Below, piece by piece: positions 9,833-19,476 of a DNA stretch of 64,000 nt. Origin of the DNA: Clostridia bacterium (GTDB lineage: Bacteria; Bacillota; Clostridia; Christensenellales; Aristaeellaceae); contig JAFXZS010000015.1 of NCBI GenBank assembly GCA_017541105.1, positions 62,001-126,000 on the forward strand, read 5' to 3'. The position numbers and the translations under genes were made by a program. Positions within the stretch are counted from its first letter, which is position 1, and each line of letters starts with the position of its first letter. The notes below the pieces were generated by a model. The model worked only from the letters and a program-made list of their open reading frames with translations. It did no database searches and was not told the origin of the DNA.

Positions 9833-9837
9833 AACCG

Positions 9838-10755
9838 TTACAGGGCCGCGGCAATCCGCGCGCCCAGGCGCGCATTGTTATAGACCAGCTGAATATTCGC
9901 CTTCAGGGAATCACCGCCGGTCAGTTTCTGTATCTTATCCAGAAGGTAAGGCGTGGTCCGCTTGCCACGGATTCCCAGCCGTTCGCATTCCGCAACGGCC
10001 TCATCAATGTTTTTCCGGATGTATTCCGGATCCATGGAGTATTCTTCCGGAATGGGATTGGTTACAAGCATTCCGCCCCGCAGGCCGCAGGCCAGCTTGG
10101 TCCGGAAGGCATCGGCGATTTCTTCCGGGGTATCCAGCCGGTAATCCACCCGGAAGCCGGAGGTACGGGTATAGAAGGCGGGGAGCTCTTCCGTCTGATA
10201 GCCGATGACGGGAACCCCGCGGGTTTCCAGGTATTCCAGGGTCAGCCCCAGATCCAGGATGCTCTTGGCACCGGCACAGACCACCAGCACAGGTGTCTCC
10301 GCGAGTTCCTCAAGATCCGCTGAGATATCCATCGTGGTTTCCGCACCGCGGTGCACACCGCCGATTCCGCCTGTCGCAAAGACCCGGATACCGGCCATTG
10401 CCGCGCCGATCATCGTCGTGGTCACCGTGGTGGCGCCGTCCTCCCCGCGGGATAGGAGTACGGGCAGATCCCGGCGGCTGGCTTTGGTCACCGCAAGGCC
10501 TTTTTTTCCGAGGTACTCAATCTGCTCCGGCGAACAGCCGACGGTCAGCTTGCCGCCCAGAATGGCAACGGTGGCAGGCACCGCTCCGTTTTCGCGAATG
10601 ATCTTTTCCACGTTCATGGCGGTTTCCACGTTCTGGGGATACGGCATGCCATGTGAGATAATGGTGGACTCCAGCGCGACGACGGGGCGGCCGTCCTCCA
10701 GCGCCTGTTGCACACCGGCGGATACGGACAGACAGGGATTCAGCATGTTTTTCAT
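9838..10755 (-). CDS. psuG: Pseudouridine-5'-phosphate glycosidase
   Basis: Cleaves the C-C glycosidic bond of pseudouridine 5'-phosphate to uracil and ribose 5-phosphate. The 305 residues match PsuG throughout: VVALESTIISHGMPYPQN near the N-terminus, the GGIGGVHRGAETTMDISADL block, and the lysine-containing CAGAKSILD segment. AAGGAG lies 8 bases before the ATG. It is the last gene of the operon starting at 12945 and follows psuK by 71 bases, so kinase and glycosidase complete the pseudouridine degradation pathway. Confidence 0.95.
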   Translation of the reverse strand: MKNMLNPCLSVSAGVQQALEDGRPVVALESTIISHGMPYPQNVETAMNVEKIIRENGAVPATVAILGGKLTVGCSPEQIEYLGKKGLAVTKASRRDLPVLLSRGEDGATTVTTTMIGAAMAGIRVFATGGIGGVHRGAETTMDISADLEELAETPVLVVCAGAKSILDLGLTLEYLETRGVPVIGYQTEELPAFYTRTSGFRVDYRLDTPEEIADAFRTKLACGLRGGMLVTNPIPEEYSMDPEYIRKNIDEAVAECERLGIRGKRTTPYLLDKIQKLTGGDSLKANIQLVYNNARLGARIAAAL

Positions 10756-10826
10756 CTTGTGTTCTCCTTTTTAAAGTCCTTTCCGGACGATTCAGATACC
10801 GGTTCATACCGGCAGAAGCCCGGCCT

Positions 10827-11774
10827 TTACGGCAAAAGGCTGAGGCGCAGGTCAATTGCCTCCGGGGAAAGGCGGGAGCTGACCGGCGCAGGATCTTCCG
10901 CGCAGATGGAGGCGGCTGCCAGGCCGCGGCGGGCGGAAGCTTCCGTGTCCAGGCCCCGGAGGAATGCATCCGCAGCTGCGGCCACAAAAGCATCCCCGCA
11001 GCCGGAAGTGTTCACGATCGGACCGGGGATGCAGGGGAGCAGCATACCGCCGCGGCAGTCGTCCGCCCAGACTCCCCGGGACCCCAGGGAGAGATAAACC
11101 CGTTCCACACCCTGCCGGTGCAGCGCATCGGCCAGGAAGGTATAGGAACCGCCCTCTCCGGGATGCAGCCCGGTCAGCTCTTCTGCCTCGGCGAGGTTGG
11201 GTTTGACCAGGGACAACCGGGAAAGCAGCGGCTTCAGGCGGTGCGCCTTGGCGGCGGACACGGGATCCGCTGCCAGAGGGACCTTCACGTTTTCCGCGAT
11301 CCAGGCCAGCGTTTTCTCCGGCAGATTGGCATCTGCCAGCACCATGCTGCCCTGATTGAGAACGGGGAGAAGCGGCGAAAGCCGGTCCGGGGTCAGCTGC
11401 TCACAGATTGCCATATCGGATATGGCAGCATGAAGGTTGCCGTTCTGTTCATTCAGGCAGAGATAGGTGGAGGTGTGCCCGAGGGGATCTGTGAAAGAAT
11501 AGCGCAGATCCATCCCGGCATTGCGGCAGTTCTCCCGGATGATCCCGGCATAGGCATCCTCGCCCGTCACGGTAATCAGGAATACCCGGCGGCCCAGCCG
11601 GCAGAGGTTTTCAGCGATGTTCCGCCCGACGCCGCCGGGGGACAGGGACACGCGGCCGGGATTGGAATCCGCCGGACAAAGCGGGGCATCAGGCGTACCG
11701 ATGATATCCATATTGACAGCCCCGATCACAAAGACCGGCGCGTCCGGATTCTGGACAGATGTTCCCGGATTCAA
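10827..11774 (-). CDS. psuK: Pseudouridine kinase, PfkB family
   Basis: Phosphorylates pseudouridine for PsuG. It is a PfkB/ribokinase fold: the N-terminal GAVNMDIIG strand, GGVGRNIAENLCRLG, and the C-terminal NTSGCGDAF anion hole with catalytic Asp (usually DTxGAGD, so a variant). The frame is open to an ATG at 11825, but TTG 11774 is chosen because GAGGAGG lies 7 bases upstream. That TTG overlaps the TGA of the preceding gene (TTGA), a classic translational coupling. The resulting 315 residues match PsuK length. Confidence 0.9.
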   Translation of the reverse strand: MNPGTSVQNPDAPVFVIGAVNMDIIGTPDAPLCPADSNPGRVSLSPGGVGRNIAENLCRLGRRVFLITVTGEDAYAGIIRENCRNAGMDLRYSFTDPLGHTSTYLCLNEQNGNLHAAISDMAICEQLTPDRLSPLLPVLNQGSMVLADANLPEKTLAWIAENVKVPLAADPVSAAKAHRLKPLLSRLSLVKPNLAEAEELTGLHPGEGGSYTFLADALHRQGVERVYLSLGSRGVWADDCRGGMLLPCIPGPIVNTSGCGDAFVAAAADAFLRGLDTEASARRGLAAASICAEDPAPVSSRLSPEAIDLRLSLLP

Positions 11775-12322
11775 ATCGATTCCCTCCTCAGCTGCCGGAA
11801 TACCGTTCCTTCCAGTGTTTTCCAAAGAAACATGCCGTCCTCCAGCAGCAGAAAGCTGTGAGGCGAGTCCGCCTTGGGGATGGAGACGGAGCCCGGATTC
11901 AGGCAGAGGATGCTTCCGCGCGTTTCAGCGGCAGGGATATGCGTGTGGCCGTACAGCAGGATATCCCCTTCCTGCAGGGGCGGCAGCCGGTCCGGATGAA
12001 AGATATGGCCGTGGGTCGCATACAGGCGGAGCCCTCCGGCGCAAACCAGGGCATAATCCGCCAGGATCGGGAACTGCAGGACCATCTGGTCCACTTCCGT
12101 ATCACAGTTGCCCCGGACGCACAGGAGATCCTGCTTCCTCCCGTTCAGCATCGCAATGACCCGCGGAGGATCATATGCCTCGGGAAGGGCGTTGCGGGGA
12201 CCGTGATAGAGAAGGTCGCCAAGCAGCAGCAGCCGGTCCGCCTGTTCGCGGCCGAAAGCTTCCAGCAGCGCGCCGCAGTATCGGGCGGAACCGTGGATAT
12301 CCGCAGCAATCATCAGTTTCAA
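11771..12322 (-). CDS. yfcE: YfcE-type metallophosphoesterase
   Basis: Small binuclear-metal phosphodiesterase. The 183 residues carry every ligand motif in order: DIHG, GDLLYHGPRN, GNCD, THGH and GHTH. Length equals E. coli YfcE, which hydrolyses model phosphodiesters; the natural substrate is unknown. TTG 12322 is chosen over the ATG three codons later because GGAG lies 9 bases before the TTG. It sits between proX and psuK in one operon and is coupled to psuK by a TTGA overlap. Confidence 0.9.
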   Translation of the reverse strand: MKLMIAADIHGSARYCGALLEAFGREQADRLLLLGDLLYHGPRNALPEAYDPPRVIAMLNGRKQDLLCVRGNCDTEVDQMVLQFPILADYALVCAGGLRLYATHGHIFHPDRLPPLQEGDILLYGHTHIPAAETRGSILCLNPGSVSIPKADSPHSFLLLEDGMFLWKTLEGTVFRQLRRESI

Positions 12323-12366
12323 GCGTTCCAGCTCCTTTTCCTTGTTGCTTCAGGCACGTACGGAGG

Positions 12367-12912
12367 TCAGTCTTCCCCGGTCAGGTGCACGGTTTCAGGG
12401 ACGTGCCCGGTCGCGGGAAGAAAGGTATCGATGATATCCGCAGTGCGGAGCTTCAGGCTGGAGGTACAGACGCAGGGGTGGCAGCCGATATATTCACCTT
12501 TCAGCACATCCTCGTCTATCAGCAGCTGTACGATATGATTGCGGTCGTTCATGAGCCCCATGATACTGACCGCGCCGGGCTCGATATCCAGAAAGCGGAG
12601 CATGTCTTCCGCGGAGGCAAAGGACAGCCGGGCAGACTGAATCTGGGCGGAAAGCTCCTTTGTTTTGAACTTTTTGTCACCGGGCATCATCAGCAGGTAA
12701 TACTTTGTGCCCTGGCGGTTGCAGAGGAAAAGATTCTTGCAGATCAGCACGCCGAGCACCGCATCGATCTCGTTGCAGGCTTCCATATGATCCGCCCGTT
12801 CATGGTCCGTCCGTTCATAGGCGATGCCCAGGCGATCCAGAAAATCATATGTACGGATCTCCCGCGGCAGCCGGCCGTCATCGCTCCGCGGCCTTCCGTG
12901 GTATAATTCCAT
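12367..12912 (-). CDS. proX: Prolyl-tRNA editing protein ProX/YbaK type
   Basis: Free-standing editing domain that deacylates mischarged tRNA, Ala-tRNA-Pro in ProX proteins. The 181 residues show HERADHMEACNEI near the N-terminus, the KNLFLCNRQG strand with KKFKTKEL, GLMNDRNHIVQLLIDEDV and the HPCVCTSS substrate loop. ATG 12912 has GGGAGGGG 6 bases upstream; the longer frame begins beyond the promoter -10. It is the first gene of the operon that continues into yfcE, psuK and psuG. Confidence 0.9.
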   Translation of the reverse strand: MELYHGRPRSDDGRLPREIRTYDFLDRLGIAYERTDHERADHMEACNEIDAVLGVLICKNLFLCNRQGTKYYLLMMPGDKKFKTKELSAQIQSARLSFASAEDMLRFLDIEPGAVSIMGLMNDRNHIVQLLIDEDVLKGEYIGCHPCVCTSSLKLRTADIIDTFLPATGHVPETVHLTGED

Positions 12913-12944
12913 ATGCGCCCCTCCCGCGTAAGAACTCGTGCCAA

Positions 12945-12973
12945 AGTATACCATCAGTCCCCGTTTTTTTCAA
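12945..12973 (-). promoter_or_regulatory. SigmaA-type promoter for proX-yfcE-psuK-psuG
   Basis: On the minus strand TTGAAA, 17 bases, TATACT. It lies back to back with the plus-strand promoter at 12985. Confidence 0.75.
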
Positions 12974-12984
12974 TTCCGCCGGTT

Positions 12985-13013
12985 TTGCCATCTCTCCGGA
13001 TCTGTGGTATGAT
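12985..13013 (+). promoter_or_regulatory. SigmaA-type promoter for the DUF1232 gene
   Basis: TTGCCA, 17 bases, TATGAT, 58 bases before ATG 13072. Confidence 0.65.
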
Positions 13014-13071
13014 AACCGCAACAGAAGAAAAGCGGCGAAAGCTGCCGGACCGTACAGAGGAGGACGCACAT

Positions 13072-13464
13072 ATGGAATTCGGTATGGAACAGGCACAGGA
13101 AGTATTGAACAAAGCGATTCCGGAGGCGGAGGAAGTGCTTCGGAGCCCTTCCCGGGTGGATGAGATTCTGCAGGAGCTGGAACAAAAACTGAAGAAAGTG
13201 CCGGTCATCGGTTCCACGCTGTCTGATCTGCCCCTGATGATCGCGATGATCAAGGCGTGGGTCAAGAAAGAGTACACGGTGGTTTCCCCGAAGGTGATTG
13301 CCTGCCTCGTCGGCGCCATTCTGTATCTGATCAAGAAAAAGGATCTGATTTCCGACTCGATTCCGATCGTCGGCCATGTGGATGACCTGGCAGTCATGGG
13401 CCTGGCGCTGAAGCTCTCCCGGAAAGAACTGGAAGCGTTCGCCCAGTGGAGAGACGCCCGGTAA
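13072..13464 (+). CDS. DUF1232 (YkvA-like) membrane-associated protein
   Basis: The 130-residue product has a helical N-terminus followed by the DUF1232 core: VSPKVIACLVGAILYLI, then IPIVGHVDDLAVMGLALK, with the typical D-x-I-P-x-x-G-x-x-DD pattern. Members are small one- or two-pass membrane proteins of unknown function. ATG 13072 has AGAGGAGGA upstream. It is monocistronic. Confidence 0.85.
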   Translation: MEFGMEQAQEVLNKAIPEAEEVLRSPSRVDEILQELEQKLKKVPVIGSTLSDLPLMIAMIKAWVKKEYTVVSPKVIACLVGAILYLIKKKDLISDSIPIVGHVDDLAVMGLALKLSRKELEAFAQWRDAR

Positions 13465-13549
13465 CGGTTTCCGGAGTTTTCATCACGGAGGAATGCCCGT
13501 CCGCTTCAGGGAAACGGCTGCCGGCCGGCAATAAAGATACGGTGTCCCT

Positions 13550-14377
13550 TTACACCTTTCCGTTCCGCTTAAAAAATTTCATCATATCATTCGTAAGGCT
13601 CAAATCCGTCGGCTGCAGGACGATCTCCTCCCGGCTGACCCATTCAGCATATTTCAGTTCGCGCGGATCCATGCGGATCTCGGCAGGTTCCTCCGCTTCG
13701 CAGAAGAACCCCACGAGCAGATCCTGTGCGATTCCCCAGGGCTGGGACCTGTAATACCGGATGTTTTTCACCCGGATGCCGGTTTCTTCCATGACCTCCC
13801 GCTGTACGGTCTGTTCCAGTGTTTCTCCGATTTCAGCGAAACCGGCCACAAGCGCGTTATGCGCATAACCTGTCCGATAGCGGGTGATCAGCAGGCAGTC
13901 CCCTCTGATGACGCCGACAATCACAGCCGGATTGATTCTCGGATAAATGACATGCCCGCACTGCCTGCACCGAAGGGCCCTTTCGGCAGGATGAGGTTCG
14001 TTGCCGCCGCCGCACCGGCCGCAGCGGCAGTTATCCCTGTACCACTTCCACAGATGGTAAGCCGTGAATGCGGCGAAAAGGTTCCTTCCGGCGGCAAGCT
14101 CCCTCAGCTCCCGCAGGGTTTTGTATTCATATCCGGGCAGACGCACTTCTGTTCCCTGCGGCGCAAGAAAGAAGCGGACATGATCCACGGAGAACAGATA
14201 CGTCATGCCGCCATCCGGCATGGGAATATCCCGGCTTGCGGGAAAAGAAAGGGCTCCGCCCTGTATGCGTACACAGAGCCGGCCGGTTTCATCGAACAGC
14301 AGGACCGTGTCTTCCGCGCAGGGGATTTCCGGCGCATAGGCAATATTCAGCCGGCTTGGCGCAATGTCCTGGATCAT
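13550..14377 (-). CDS. nudC: NudC-like Nudix pyrophosphatase
   Basis: Hydrolyses NADH or NAD-capped RNA in characterised NudC proteins. Order of features over 275 residues: N-terminal beta domain, a four-Cys zinc ribbon (CGRCGG and CRQCG) near 115-140, and the Nudix box GFAEIGETLEQTVQREVMEE with its REVMEETG core near 180-200, followed by the NudC-type SQPW signature. ATG 14377 is preferred over an upstream TTG because GGGAG lies 9 bases upstream. A TATAAT at 14416-14421 on the minus strand may be the -10, but the -35 is weak. Confidence 0.92.
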   Translation of the reverse strand: MIQDIAPSRLNIAYAPEIPCAEDTVLLFDETGRLCVRIQGGALSFPASRDIPMPDGGMTYLFSVDHVRFFLAPQGTEVRLPGYEYKTLRELRELAAGRNLFAAFTAYHLWKWYRDNCRCGRCGGGNEPHPAERALRCRQCGHVIYPRINPAVIVGVIRGDCLLITRYRTGYAHNALVAGFAEIGETLEQTVQREVMEETGIRVKNIRYYRSQPWGIAQDLLVGFFCEAEEPAEIRMDPRELKYAEWVSREEIVLQPTDLSLTNDMMKFFKRNGKV

Positions 14378-14452
14378 AAAAAACAACTCCCATCCTCTGT
14401 ATACGGATCAGAAACATTATAGCATTCCCGCCCTTGCAAATGGAACGGATAC

Positions 14453-14492
14453 AACAAAAAAACCGCAGGCGCTTATATCTCAACGCCTGCGG
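14453..14492 (-). terminator. Terminator of tRNA-Arg
   Basis: A perfect 9-bp stem (14463-14471 with 14484-14492) lies immediately after the tRNA 3' end on the minus strand and is followed by a T-rich run. Confidence 0.85.
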
Positions 14493-14497
14493 AGCTG

Positions 14498-14571
14498 TAT
14501 GCCCGGCAGGATTCGAACCTGTGACCTTCAGAGTCGGAGTCTGACACTCTATCCAGCTGAGCTACGGGCAC
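14498..14571 (-). tRNA. tRNA-Arg (anticodon CCG)
   Basis: The 74-base cloverleaf reads on the minus strand. The acceptor stem GTGCCCG pairs with CGGGCAT (G1-T72 wobble) and the discriminator is A. The D-arm contains AGCTCAGCTGGATAGAG. The anticodon stem TCAGA/TCTGA encloses loop CTCCGAC with CCG at positions 34-36, and the T-arm contains GGTTCGAATCC. The CCA is not encoded. It decodes CGG. It has its own promoter and terminator, so it is a single-gene unit. Confidence 0.95.
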
Positions 14572-14583
14572 TCAACGGAAGGT

Positions 14584-14612
14584 ATCATATCACAGGGGGA
14601 CAGGAAAGTCAA
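14584..14612 (-). promoter_or_regulatory. Promoter of tRNA-Arg
   Basis: On the minus strand TTGACT, 17 bases, TATGAT, 12 bases before the mature tRNA. Confidence 0.75.
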
Positions 14613-14677
14613 ATGAAATTCAGCGGAAGCGGGAAGACCGAAGGGCGCGGAGAGCTGACAAACCGCCCGGAGGAGGA

Positions 14678-14706
14678 TTGACACGCATAGGGATCTTTGA
14701 TAACAT
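14678..14706 (+). promoter_or_regulatory. SigmaA-type promoter for guaB
   Basis: TTGACA, 17 bases, TAACAT. The leader is about 30 bases, too short for a purine riboswitch, and none is visible. Confidence 0.75.
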
Positions 14707-14708
14707 AA

Positions 14709-16199
<1,491 letters not shown>

Positions 16200-16274
16200 G
16201 GAGAGGCGGCAAGGCAATCTCCTTTGCTCCGGTCAGGATGATACTCAGGAGATAAGAGGAAGGCTGGGAGAAGA

Positions 16275-16940
16275 ATGGGAAAGCGGTTTTACCGGATTGC
16301 CTCCGGACTGATCCGGGTTTTTTCCAGATCGATGACAACGGAATGGGTAGTTCCTTATGAAAAAGGGCCCTGTGTCTTTGTGGTGAATCACGCCGGCGCC
16401 ATCGGCCCGGTGGACATGATGGCCAAGTTCCCGCTGCGGGACATCTGCCATCCGTGGATCAATGACGGTGTGCTGGAAGCCAAAAAAGTTCCGGCCTATG
16501 TGCGCCAGGACTACTGGTGGAAACCGGGAAACTTCTTCGAGCCTCTGCTGAACGTTACCGTGCCGTATCTGGCTGCGGCAATCCTGCCGCCGGTGCTGCG
16601 GAGCGTACCCTATGTACCGGTGTACCATGATCAGCGGATTATGCTCACGCTGCGGCAGAGCGTACGCGTTCTGCAGAAGGAGGAAGCATTGATTGTTTTC
16701 CCCGAACAGCCCAGCGGGTGGCTGAGCCATCACGAATGGATCAATACCGGGTGGCTGCGGCTGGGCGAGCTGTGGTATCGGAGCAGCGGCAGGGCACTGA
16801 AGCTGTATCCGGTGCATATCGACCGGGAGAAGCATCAGTTCCGGGTGGCGGCACCGGTCTGGTACGACCCGGCAAAGCGCTTTGCTGAACAGGAGAAAGA
16901 ACTGGCGGAAGCGCTTGCGAAAGGCCTGCGGGGAGAATAA
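16275..16940 (+). CDS. PlsC-like acyltransferase with divergent motifs
   Basis: The 221 residues resemble lysophosphatidic-acid-type acyltransferases: an N-terminal basic/hydrophobic part, a candidate motif I NHAGAIGPVD near residue 38, a motif-III-like IVFPEQPSG near 140, and a late proline region (LYPVHID). Motif I is odd: His and Asp are separated by seven residues rather than four, and FPEGTR is replaced by FPEQPS. It may act on another acyl acceptor or be inactive. GGGAG lies 7-8 bases before the ATG. It probably shares transcription with guaB. Confidence 0.6.
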   Translation: MGKRFYRIASGLIRVFSRSMTTEWVVPYEKGPCVFVVNHAGAIGPVDMMAKFPLRDICHPWINDGVLEAKKVPAYVRQDYWWKPGNFFEPLLNVTVPYLAAAILPPVLRSVPYVPVYHDQRIMLTLRQSVRVLQKEEALIVFPEQPSGWLSHHEWINTGWLRLGELWYRSSGRALKLYPVHIDREKHQFRVAAPVWYDPAKRFAEQEKELAEALAKGLRGE

Positions 16941-16969
16941 ACCAAAGTTGGCCGTATACTCTCCCCGGT

Positions 16970-17272
16970 ACGCATTGATCCTATCGCTGCCGCCCGAAAA
17001 AACAGATAAGCATCGCAGACGAACTGTTCCGGGATCACACGCAGGGATCCGGCCTGCATCTCCAATATCCTTTCAATTCCGTATTCTTTCAGCGTTTGCC
17101 GCAGGACACGGATATATATGTATCTCATGCTGCTGCCCTGACGATCCGCCAGACAGGCGAGCAGCTCTTTGTATTTAGCCATCCTGAACCTGACAGGTTT
17201 ATCATCCACAAATATGTCAAACAAGCCAAAGGTTTTGACGATGAAACAGACGCTGCCATCTTGGACATTTAT
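16970..17272 (-). pseudogene. Decayed transcriptional-regulator DNA-binding domain
   Basis: A minus-strand reading frame with no credible start or ribosome site encodes a recognisable fragment: VKTFGLFDIFVDDKPVRF, KYKELLACLADRQGSS, then YIYIRVLRQTLKEYGIERIL and RVIPEQFVCDAYLFF. This is the winged-helix (OmpR/SARP-like) effector domain found at the C-terminus of many clostridial response regulators. The central part, normally about 25-30 residues with the recognition-helix region, is missing between GSS and RYIYI. No receiver domain lies upstream. The stretch 16941-17440 otherwise holds only the small ORF and weak promoter described at 17322. Confidence 0.6.
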
Positions 17273-17321
17273 TGGACATGGCCGGATATAATTTAATAAA
17301 TTCAGGGAAAGGAGAAACCTG

Positions 17322-17447
17322 ATGAACAACCACCAGCGGGAAAAAGAGATTTCAATCCCTGACATTTTTCCGGTTTTGTGCCGGCGAAGAAACCTGAAAT
17401 CATCGCATAACGTCTTTGAAATAAACAGGAGGTTGGAACTATGGTGA
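17322..17447 (+). CDS. Small ORF (41 codons) upstream of SH3 gene
   Basis: A short frame begins at an ATG with a strong AAAGGAG 6-7 bases upstream and encodes a 41-residue basic peptide (MNNHQREKEI start, RRLELW end). Its stop overlaps the start of the SH3 gene (ATGGTGA), which would allow translational coupling. A TATAAT at 17287-17292 gives a possible promoter, though no good -35 is visible. It could be a real small protein, a leader peptide or chance. No homology is recognised. Confidence 0.4.
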   Translation: MNNHQREKEISIPDIFPVLCRRRNLKSSHNVFEINRRLELW

Positions 17448-18064
17448 AAAGGCTGATTTCCCTGGCGCTCTTTGCCGTCCTGACGGCAATGTTCATCTTC
17501 CCGCTGGCTGCCGCCGATTCCTACTATGGCACCCAGTATGTCTACACGGATAACGGCAAAAGCCTGAACGTTCGCAGCACCCCCAGCACGGGGGACAACA
17601 TCATCGGTTCCCTGCAATACGGCGCAGAGGTGACGGTGATCGATATGTACTCCAACGGATGGGCGCAAATCCTGTGGGAGCAGAAAGACAACGGCGAATT
17701 CGGCGCAGCCTATGTGCAAAGGCGGTTCCTGGTGAATCATATGCCCGCGTCCCAGCCCTCTGCCCCCGCTTCCGGCGCTGCTTCCGACGTCCCGGATTAC
17801 GCGAAGGAGTTCACCTCCATGAATACGGAGTTCAGGAGCGCCAGGAAGGTTGCCGCCCCCTATACCGTGGCCGCCCGTCCTTCCCGCGCTTCCGGCTGGG
17901 TAAATCTGCGCTGGGCTCCCAGCACGGAGGCAGAACGCATTGCCACCTGCAGGCAGGGGAAAGAACTGACTGTGCTGGCAGAGATGAAAAACTGGTATCA
18001 GGTACAGGATCCTGAAACCGGTATGATCGGTTTTATCAGCCGCCAGTATGTAACGAGGAAGTAA
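17441..18064 (+). CDS. Secreted protein with two bacterial SH3 domains
   Basis: The 207 residues start with a signal peptide (cleavage after LAAA, about residue 25). Two SH3b domains follow: residues 30-95 (SLNVRSTPSTGDNIIGSL, GWAQILW) and 140-205 (VNLRWAPSTEAERIATC, WYQVQD, GFISRQYV). A Pro/Ser/Ala-rich linker separates them. SH3b domains usually bind peptidoglycan. AGGAGG lies about 7 bases before the ATG. It is the first of a long run of exported proteins and lacks a catalytic domain. Confidence 0.88.
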   Translation: MVKRLISLALFAVLTAMFIFPLAAADSYYGTQYVYTDNGKSLNVRSTPSTGDNIIGSLQYGAEVTVIDMYSNGWAQILWEQKDNGEFGAAYVQRRFLVNHMPASQPSAPASGAASDVPDYAKEFTSMNTEFRSARKVAAPYTVAARPSRASGWVNLRWAPSTEAERIATCRQGKELTVLAEMKNWYQVQDPETGMIGFISRQYVTRK

Positions 18065-18115
18065 AACGATGAGAAAATGTCCATCGTTTCAAAATTAAAA
18101 GAAGGAGACAGAAAA

Positions 18116-19390
18116 ATGAAAAAAACGCTTGCGATCCTGTTGTGCCTGGCACTGCTGCTGGGCTGCGCCGCCGCTGCCGGGGAAACCGCAGAAAAGACAT
18201 ATCTGGCGACCGTGGATATGAATGGCGCGTTCCAGCTGCAGTGCGCCCTGCCGGAAGGCTACGAAATTGAGGAAATCGAATCTACTGGCGCGACATATAT
18301 TGCCCAGTTCAATGCGGACGGGGACCGTCCCATGCTGGCTCTGTCCATCGCTTACAACGAGCTGTATTCCGGTGTGCAGCGGATGAACGAACTGGACGCG
18401 GAAACCCTGGCCATGATTGAAGATTCCTTCAGGGCGGAAGATGATGTGGACATTTCCTATACGGAAACCGCCTACGGCACCAAGCTCATGATGATCAAGG
18501 AAGTGGAAGGCCCGGTAAACTATGTGGACTTCTACTCTGTCTATCTGGGCTATGAAATCGAAATCGTAGTCATCTCCCAGAATGAAACGGGCCTGTCGGA
18601 CGAACAGATCCGGATGGCTGTTGATTTCCTGAGCGAGCTGGACTTTGCGGCCCCTGAAGCCGAAACTGTTTCCCTGCCCGAAGGCGGCAAAAAGTTTGAG
18701 AGAGACTGGGCCATTATCGGCGGCCTGGCTGAAATCTACTATGAAGAAGAAGGTTACCGGGTTACGCTGACCGTTGACAACCATGACGGGACTGGCGCCC
18801 TCTGGCAATATTCCTGCTATTATATGGAGAATACGGACTCCCTGCTTTCCGTGTCCTCCAGCCGGACTGATTTCACCATCAACCCGGATACCGGTGATAC
18901 GGTGTACGGAGATACGGTGTACGAAGGAATCGACGAAGAAGGGCAAAACACGGAATTCACCATCGACGCTGACGGCTGCCTGATCTGGAAGGACGGCCAT
19001 GACGACGCCGGCGCGGGCCTGAAGTTCGCCGATATCGGACGGTTTGAAGGCGTATGGCGGAATGAAGCGGAAGAAGTGGAAGCCCAGTTTATGTGGAACG
19101 GCCTTTCTGAGGACGAAATGTTCTACACCGTGTATATCACACGCGGAAAGACCGACGGGGATCATTATACGGTCTTCCTGATGAACGGCACTTTTGATCC
19201 GGCCACCGGCAAGCTGGCGGCAATGGGCACCTGCACACTGTTTACCAGGAACGCCTCCGGAGAATATGAATCCAGCGAAGACGGCGAGACCTACGACGCG
19301 TTCTTCTCCATGATGGAAGACGGCAGGCTGCTCTTTGAAACGGCGAACGGTATTGAACTGGAATATGACCTCATGGGTGCCCAGTCATGA
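18116..19390 (+). CDS. Lipoprotein of unknown function, paralogous to the next gene
   Basis: The 424 residues start with a lipoprotein signal (LALLLGC lipobox). Residues about 25-190 form an alpha/beta domain of unknown family. From about 205 to 310 lies a beta-rich domain (YYEEEGYRVTLTV, WQYSCYY, DGCLIWKD) that recurs in the following gene. A further C-terminal beta domain (GRFEGVWRNE, then YTVYITRG) resembles it, so the domain may be tandem. ATG 18116 is chosen for AAGGAGA 8 bases upstream. An 8-bp hairpin (18064-18089) separates it from the SH3 gene without a U-tract. Confidence 0.8.
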   Translation: MKKTLAILLCLALLLGCAAAAGETAEKTYLATVDMNGAFQLQCALPEGYEIEEIESTGATYIAQFNADGDRPMLALSIAYNELYSGVQRMNELDAETLAMIEDSFRAEDDVDISYTETAYGTKLMMIKEVEGPVNYVDFYSVYLGYEIEIVVISQNETGLSDEQIRMAVDFLSELDFAAPEAETVSLPEGGKKFERDWAIIGGLAEIYYEEEGYRVTLTVDNHDGTGALWQYSCYYMENTDSLLSVSSSRTDFTINPDTGDTVYGDTVYEGIDEEGQNTEFTIDADGCLIWKDGHDDAGAGLKFADIGRFEGVWRNEAEEVEAQFMWNGLSEDEMFYTVYITRGKTDGDHYTVFLMNGTFDPATGKLAAMGTCTLFTRNASGEYESSEDGETYDAFFSMMEDGRLLFETANGIELEYDLMGAQS

Positions 19391-19476
19391 CTGTATGTGA
19401 CAGCGGACCTGGTTTATTTTCAACAACAGGCTGCCGCCTCAGCGGCAGGAAAGAAATACGGAACAGGAGGATCATT

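Noticed and set aside
16835-17740. Intact 301-residue regulator on the minus strand
   Set aside because: The frame runs into the SH3 gene and the acyltransferase gene; only the middle is homologous and that part is deleted internally.
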